Source: an uncultured Kiloniellaceae bacterium
GTDB lineage: Bacteria > Pseudomonadota > Alphaproteobacteria > Kiloniellales > Kiloniellaceae
Direction: 5' to 3'
NCBI GenBank assembly: GCA_947493695.1
Contig: CANLSF010000007.1
Span: 1-64,000, forward strand
Length of the DNA stretch: 64,000 nucleotides
In this document: positions 61,118 to 64,000 of the stretch, piece after piece
How the letters are laid out: each line of letters begins with the position of its first letter
Numbering within the stretch: the first letter of the stretch is position 1
Notes under the pieces: generated by a model
Database searches by the model: none
Told to the model about the DNA's origin: nothing
Seen by the model: only the letters and a program-made list of their open reading frames with translations
Program-made: the position numbers and the translations under genes

Positions 61118-63175
61118 CTAGGGAATGCCTTGCTGTGTCAGGGGAAGATCGAAACTTACCGTACCCTCTAACCGGTAAGGCGGGTGCGCAGGCGCGAGCG
61201 TTTGGGCCATTTCGCAACTCTCCTGTGACCCCAGGCGACAGCCCTGCTGCGCCAGCGCTGTCGCCTTTACCAGAGGAGCACGCAATCGCCGCCAGTCCTC
61301 GTTCAGCCAGGCAAGTTTCCCGCAACCGGCCCAGGTCTTCAGCGCGCAGGCAAAGACGGCGTTGTCGGCGCGGGAATCGCCGGCACTGATCTCGTTCTGG
61401 ATATGCTCGAGCTCGAGCTTTGCCTGCCCCATGCAGGCCTTTGCCTCGCCCTCGCGACAGGCAAAGACGTAAAGGGTGCTTGCGAACTTAAGATCCTGCG
61501 GCACGATCGTCGCCTCGACGTAGTGATCTGCGACCTCGCGACAGGCACCGGGGTCATTGCCGAAGCACCCGAGATAGGAAAACTGCAACGCCAGATGCTG
61601 CAAGACATCATCAGATGCGCCCGGGCCCGTGATCCGGGCATGAGGCCCCAATTCCATCAAAACGCGCGCAAGCGTTCCACAGCCCGCTGCATCTCCCAGT
61701 TTGCAGGCGGCATTGTAGCGTGCCATGACAACCTCGAGGTCGACCGGGAGATAGACACCTGTAAAGAACAGGCGGCCCAGCGACCTGCATGCCGTCGCGA
61801 CACCGCCGTCACAGCTTCTGCCCAGCAGATCGAGTGCCGTTTCCAGGTTCTCGGGCGGTGCCGCATCGCCAAGCAGCTCGCGCTGGAACACCACCACGCA
61901 TTCCGCGCTGTTGCCCCCTTCACAGGCAGCTTCGGCCGGCGCCAGCGGCAGATAGTGAAGAGCCACCTCCGAACAACCCACGAGATCGCCGCCGTCACAG
62001 GCGCCCTGCATCAGCCGCGCCATCCTGCGGGCCAGTTCCGGGCCCTCTTCCTGCGGATTTTTATCAAGACGCTCAAGCAGGTCCGGGTTCAGCCAGACGA
62101 CCAATTGACAGGCCCAGGCTTCCCCGCCCTCGCAGGCAAATTCGATCAGTTTCAGTTGACGATCGGATAACCCCAGATCCAGATCCTCCCGCGCTTCCTC
62201 CAGGTCGAGCCAGGGCCTGAGCGCCTCCAGCGCACAGTCTCCCGCAGCACCTGTCGTACAGGCCCGAAACATCAGGTTCATCTGTAATTGCTCATCGGTC
62301 GTCAGGGCAGCGACACGCGTGCAGACCCGACCCTCGAACGCCAGGCACAAGGCGTGATCGACGGGGCTCAAGCCGTCAGTCCCTTTGCGCAGTGGAACGG
62401 CGGCGCTCAGGGCGCCCACAAAAACGACTCCTCCCGTGATGGCAGCGAGTATGGCAATCGGCTTCTGCTCCACGTCCAGCCAGTGTCCCAGGTTTGAGGC
62501 TCGAGCAAGACGGAGGATCCATGTGGAGAGTACAAAAATCCAGCTCCAGAAACTGGTGAAGAAGGTCGAGAAGAAAAACACCGAGAAGACAGAGAACATC
62601 CCCAGGGTTTCGCCGAAACTCGCGGGCCCGCCTTCATAAAGCGGGCTGCGCATCAGCAGCCAGAGCGCCGCCCAGATGAGAGCGCCGGACAGGATAAGGT
62701 CAATAAGCAGGACGAGGAATTGCAGCACGGCACTTTGCAGCCGATGCAGGTGCCCCAGGAGGAAGCGCGTCTGGAGGATTGACAGGTAATCGACCAGCAC
62801 ATTTACAACGAGCCCAAAGAGCAGAGTGTTTTCGAGGGTCAGCGTCTCTTTCGCCCGCATATCAAGCGTCTGCGCACTACCCATCAGCACCCAGATAACA
62901 ACGACGGAAAGAAGCGAAGCCACCGCAGAGCGTGTGAAACACCGCAGTGAAAAATGCCGGTCCCCGAAGACGATATCAAAGAGCGCACAAAAGCGGTCGG
63001 ACCAGTCCTTATCCGAAGGCGCCCCCAGCAGCCATATGGCGATGTCTTCCTTACGCTTCGGGTTCAGTAAATTGAGGACAAGAACCATGCTTCCCGTGAT
63101 GGAAGCGGCGAGCCCGGCAGCCCAGCCCCAGTGTGTCTGAAAAAAATCCTGCAGCACCTCAAAATGCATAAACAA
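61118..63175 (-). CDS. Membrane protein with cysteine-paired Sel1/Hcp-like repeats
   Basis: A 685-residue protein in two parts. Residues 1-270 contain about six hydrophobic helices (e.g. MFSVFSVFFFSTFFTSFWSW). Residues 280-670 hold about ten helical repeats of roughly 35-40 residues, nearly all with the pattern C-x2-G-x4-C: ACEGGEAWAC, ACDGGDLVGC, ACEGGNSAEC, SCDGGVATAC, ACKLGDAAGC, ACREGEAKAC. Cysteines exactly eight positions apart are the disulfide pattern of Helicobacter Hcp-type Sel1 repeats, so this part should lie in the periplasm. Function unknown. Confidence 0.8.
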   Translation of the reverse strand: MFMHFEVLQDFFQTHWGWAAGLAASITGSMVLVLNLLNPKRKEDIAIWLLGAPSDKDWSDRFCALFDIVFGDRHFSLRCFTRSAVASLLSVVVIWVLMGSAQTLDMRAKETLTLENTLLFGLVVNVLVDYLSILQTRFLLGHLHRLQSAVLQFLVLLIDLILSGALIWAALWLLMRSPLYEGGPASFGETLGMFSVFSVFFFSTFFTSFWSWIFVLSTWILRLARASNLGHWLDVEQKPIAILAAITGGVVFVGALSAAVPLRKGTDGLSPVDHALCLAFEGRVCTRVAALTTDEQLQMNLMFRACTTGAAGDCALEALRPWLDLEEAREDLDLGLSDRQLKLIEFACEGGEAWACQLVVWLNPDLLERLDKNPQEEGPELARRMARLMQGACDGGDLVGCSEVALHYLPLAPAEAACEGGNSAECVVVFQRELLGDAAPPENLETALDLLGRSCDGGVATACRSLGRLFFTGVYLPVDLEVVMARYNAACKLGDAAGCGTLARVLMELGPHARITGPGASDDVLQHLALQFSYLGCFGNDPGACREVADHYVEATIVPQDLKFASTLYVFACREGEAKACMGQAKLELEHIQNEISAGDSRADNAVFACALKTWAGCGKLAWLNEDWRRLRAPLVKATALAQQGCRLGSQESCEMAQTLAPAHPPYRLEGTVSFDLPLTQQGIP

Positions 63176-63244
63176 AGAGGCCTTTGAAATCTCTGGATTG
63201 AGACCTCGTAAACGACGAGAATCTCAACTCAAAAAGTTTATTCC

Positions 63245-63254
63245 TGTACGTACA
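63245..63254. promoter_or_regulatory. TGTACGTACA palindrome
   Basis: A perfect 10-bp palindrome in the 175-bp gap between the GntR gene and the repeat-protein gene, 69 bp before the latter's start. It is followed by TACAAG (63252-63257) and another TACAAG near 63270. Short GTAC-type palindromes suit GntR/HutC dimers, so it may be the operator for the neighbouring GntR protein. Confidence 0.4.
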
Positions 63255-63350
63255 AGTCTACAACTTAGCATACAAGCAGGACAGAAACCCATAGCAGCAA
63301 GACGACGCACGATCGCTTGTTCTAATTTTGGCACGAGTCTCTTGAGAGGC

Positions 63351-64000
63351 TCACTCGATCTCGACGTCGGTACGAACCTGAAAACGCTCCGGGTCAAAGG
63401 TCGCGACAGAGATCTCCATCAGCGTCCCATCGCGCTGATAAAGCTCTGCTTCGATCCGCAGGACAGGCGCGCCCTTGGGCAAGCCCATAATCCGAGCCTC
63501 ATCGGCTGGACAGGCGATCGCGCGTGTGGCCTGACTGACTCTGCCGACCGAGATTCCAAAGCTCTCTTCAATCGCGCGGAACACGGAGGTATCGGTGTCT
63601 TTCAACAAAGGCTCGATCCCGGCATAGCGTGCGGGCACGTAGACAAGGTTCACGCTGAAGGGCTTTGCCGCGCCGGAGAGACTCCGCACGCCGTGCACCT
63701 CAAGCCAGTGGCCGGTTTCACTACTGTGCCCCTCCAACTGCGGCACGTCTTCGGTCTTCACCGTGCGCGTGCTGTCAATCGTCAGTTTGGTATCGCGGCC
63801 CAGGCTGAGAAGTTCGTTGATCCCGGTGGTCGCCATGCTGAAACGCTGCTTCGGCTGATCGGAGATGATTTCCGTACCGGCACGTTTGCGCCTCTGCAAA
63901 ACACCGGAGGCTTCAAGTTCAGAAAAGGCCAGACGCAAAGTCGAACGACTCACGCCAAGCTCAGCCGCATATTCAGCTTCAGGGGGCAGCCGGTCGCCGA
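63351..64000 (-). CDS. GntR-family regulator, HutC/UTRA type (partial at window edge)
   Basis: The 5' end is beyond 64000. The visible 216 residues begin inside the winged helix (GDRLPPEAEYAAELGVSRST, then LRLAFSELEASGVLQRRKRAGT) and continue into a UTRA effector domain (FSVNLVYVPARY; the C-terminal YQRDGTLMEISVATFDPERF). This is the HutC subgroup, which binds small organic acids, sugars phosphates or histidine intermediates. Effector unknown. The preferred full-length start cannot be seen. Confidence 0.9.
   Translation of the reverse strand, partial: GDRLPPEAEYAAELGVSRSTLRLAFSELEASGVLQRRKRAGTEIISDQPKQRFSMATTGINELLSLGRDTKLTIDSTRTVKTEDVPQLEGHSSETGHWLEVHGVRSLSGAAKPFSVNLVYVPARYAGIEPLLKDTDTSVFRAIEESFGISVGRVSQATRAIACPADEARIMGLPKGAPVLRIEAELYQRDGTLMEISVATFDPERFQVRTDVEIE

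Overview
This window looks like chromosomal DNA of a free-living, GC-rich alphaproteobacterium, probably of the Rhodospirillales/Kiloniellales type. The reasons are a DUF1489 gene, a MerR-controlled leucine/isovalerate (liu) regulon, an ArgP/ArgO pair, a malic enzyme-phosphotransacetylase fusion, a fused PabB-PabC, many LysR genes each paired with a metabolic gene, and PEP-CTERM surface proteins. The assignment is inferred from gene content. I saw no rRNA, tRNA, CRISPR array, transposase or phage gene.

Layout. 0.3-13 kb is the leucine-degradation block: an operon liuB-liuC-(K+ channel)-liuD-liuE-DUF1489 reading leftward, then an isomerase, an acyl-CoA dehydrogenase and an SDR, then liuR-thioesterase-liuA. 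Two near-identical palindromes, one in front of liuB and one in front of liuR, look like the LiuR operators. 13-25.7 kb holds polyphosphate kinase 2, the ArgO exporter with its regulator, a TipA-like MerR regulator, a CBS-domain histidine kinase, a membrane class III nucleotide cyclase, an aldo/keto reductase with a LysR regulator, and a MarR-controlled block (secreted protein, thioredoxin-like protein, GFA protein). 25.7-32.5 kb is housekeeping: MgtE, malic enzyme, LipB, PabBC. 32.8-37.7 kb is LysR/SDR/GST territory with an unusual carbamoyltransferase-fold protein.

37.7-46 kb is the most distinctive part: five PEP-CTERM-type exported proteins. They include two tandem paralogue pairs, but there is no exosortase nearby. 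Two of these genes share an exact 18-bp motif with a GGACAAA repeat at 21-bp spacing, about 200 bp upstream and in the same orientation. One pair has upstream regions that are almost identical over 197 bp. A CGNR regulator divergent from an exported hydrolase lies between them.

46-64 kb holds an AAC(3)-I-like acetyltransferase, a LysR/SDR/tautomerase group, a ROK regulator divergent from a xylose-type ABC transporter (xylFHG), assorted hydrolases, two LysE-family exporters, an orphan glycine-betaine-type binding protein, a membrane protein with about ten cysteine-paired Sel1/Hcp-like repeats, and a GntR regulator cut by the window edge.

Throughout, catabolic genes sit beside a divergent or linked one-component regulator, and several intergenic regions carry clear inverted repeats that are probably operators. 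Functions are inferred from family resemblance read by eye; no database search was run.
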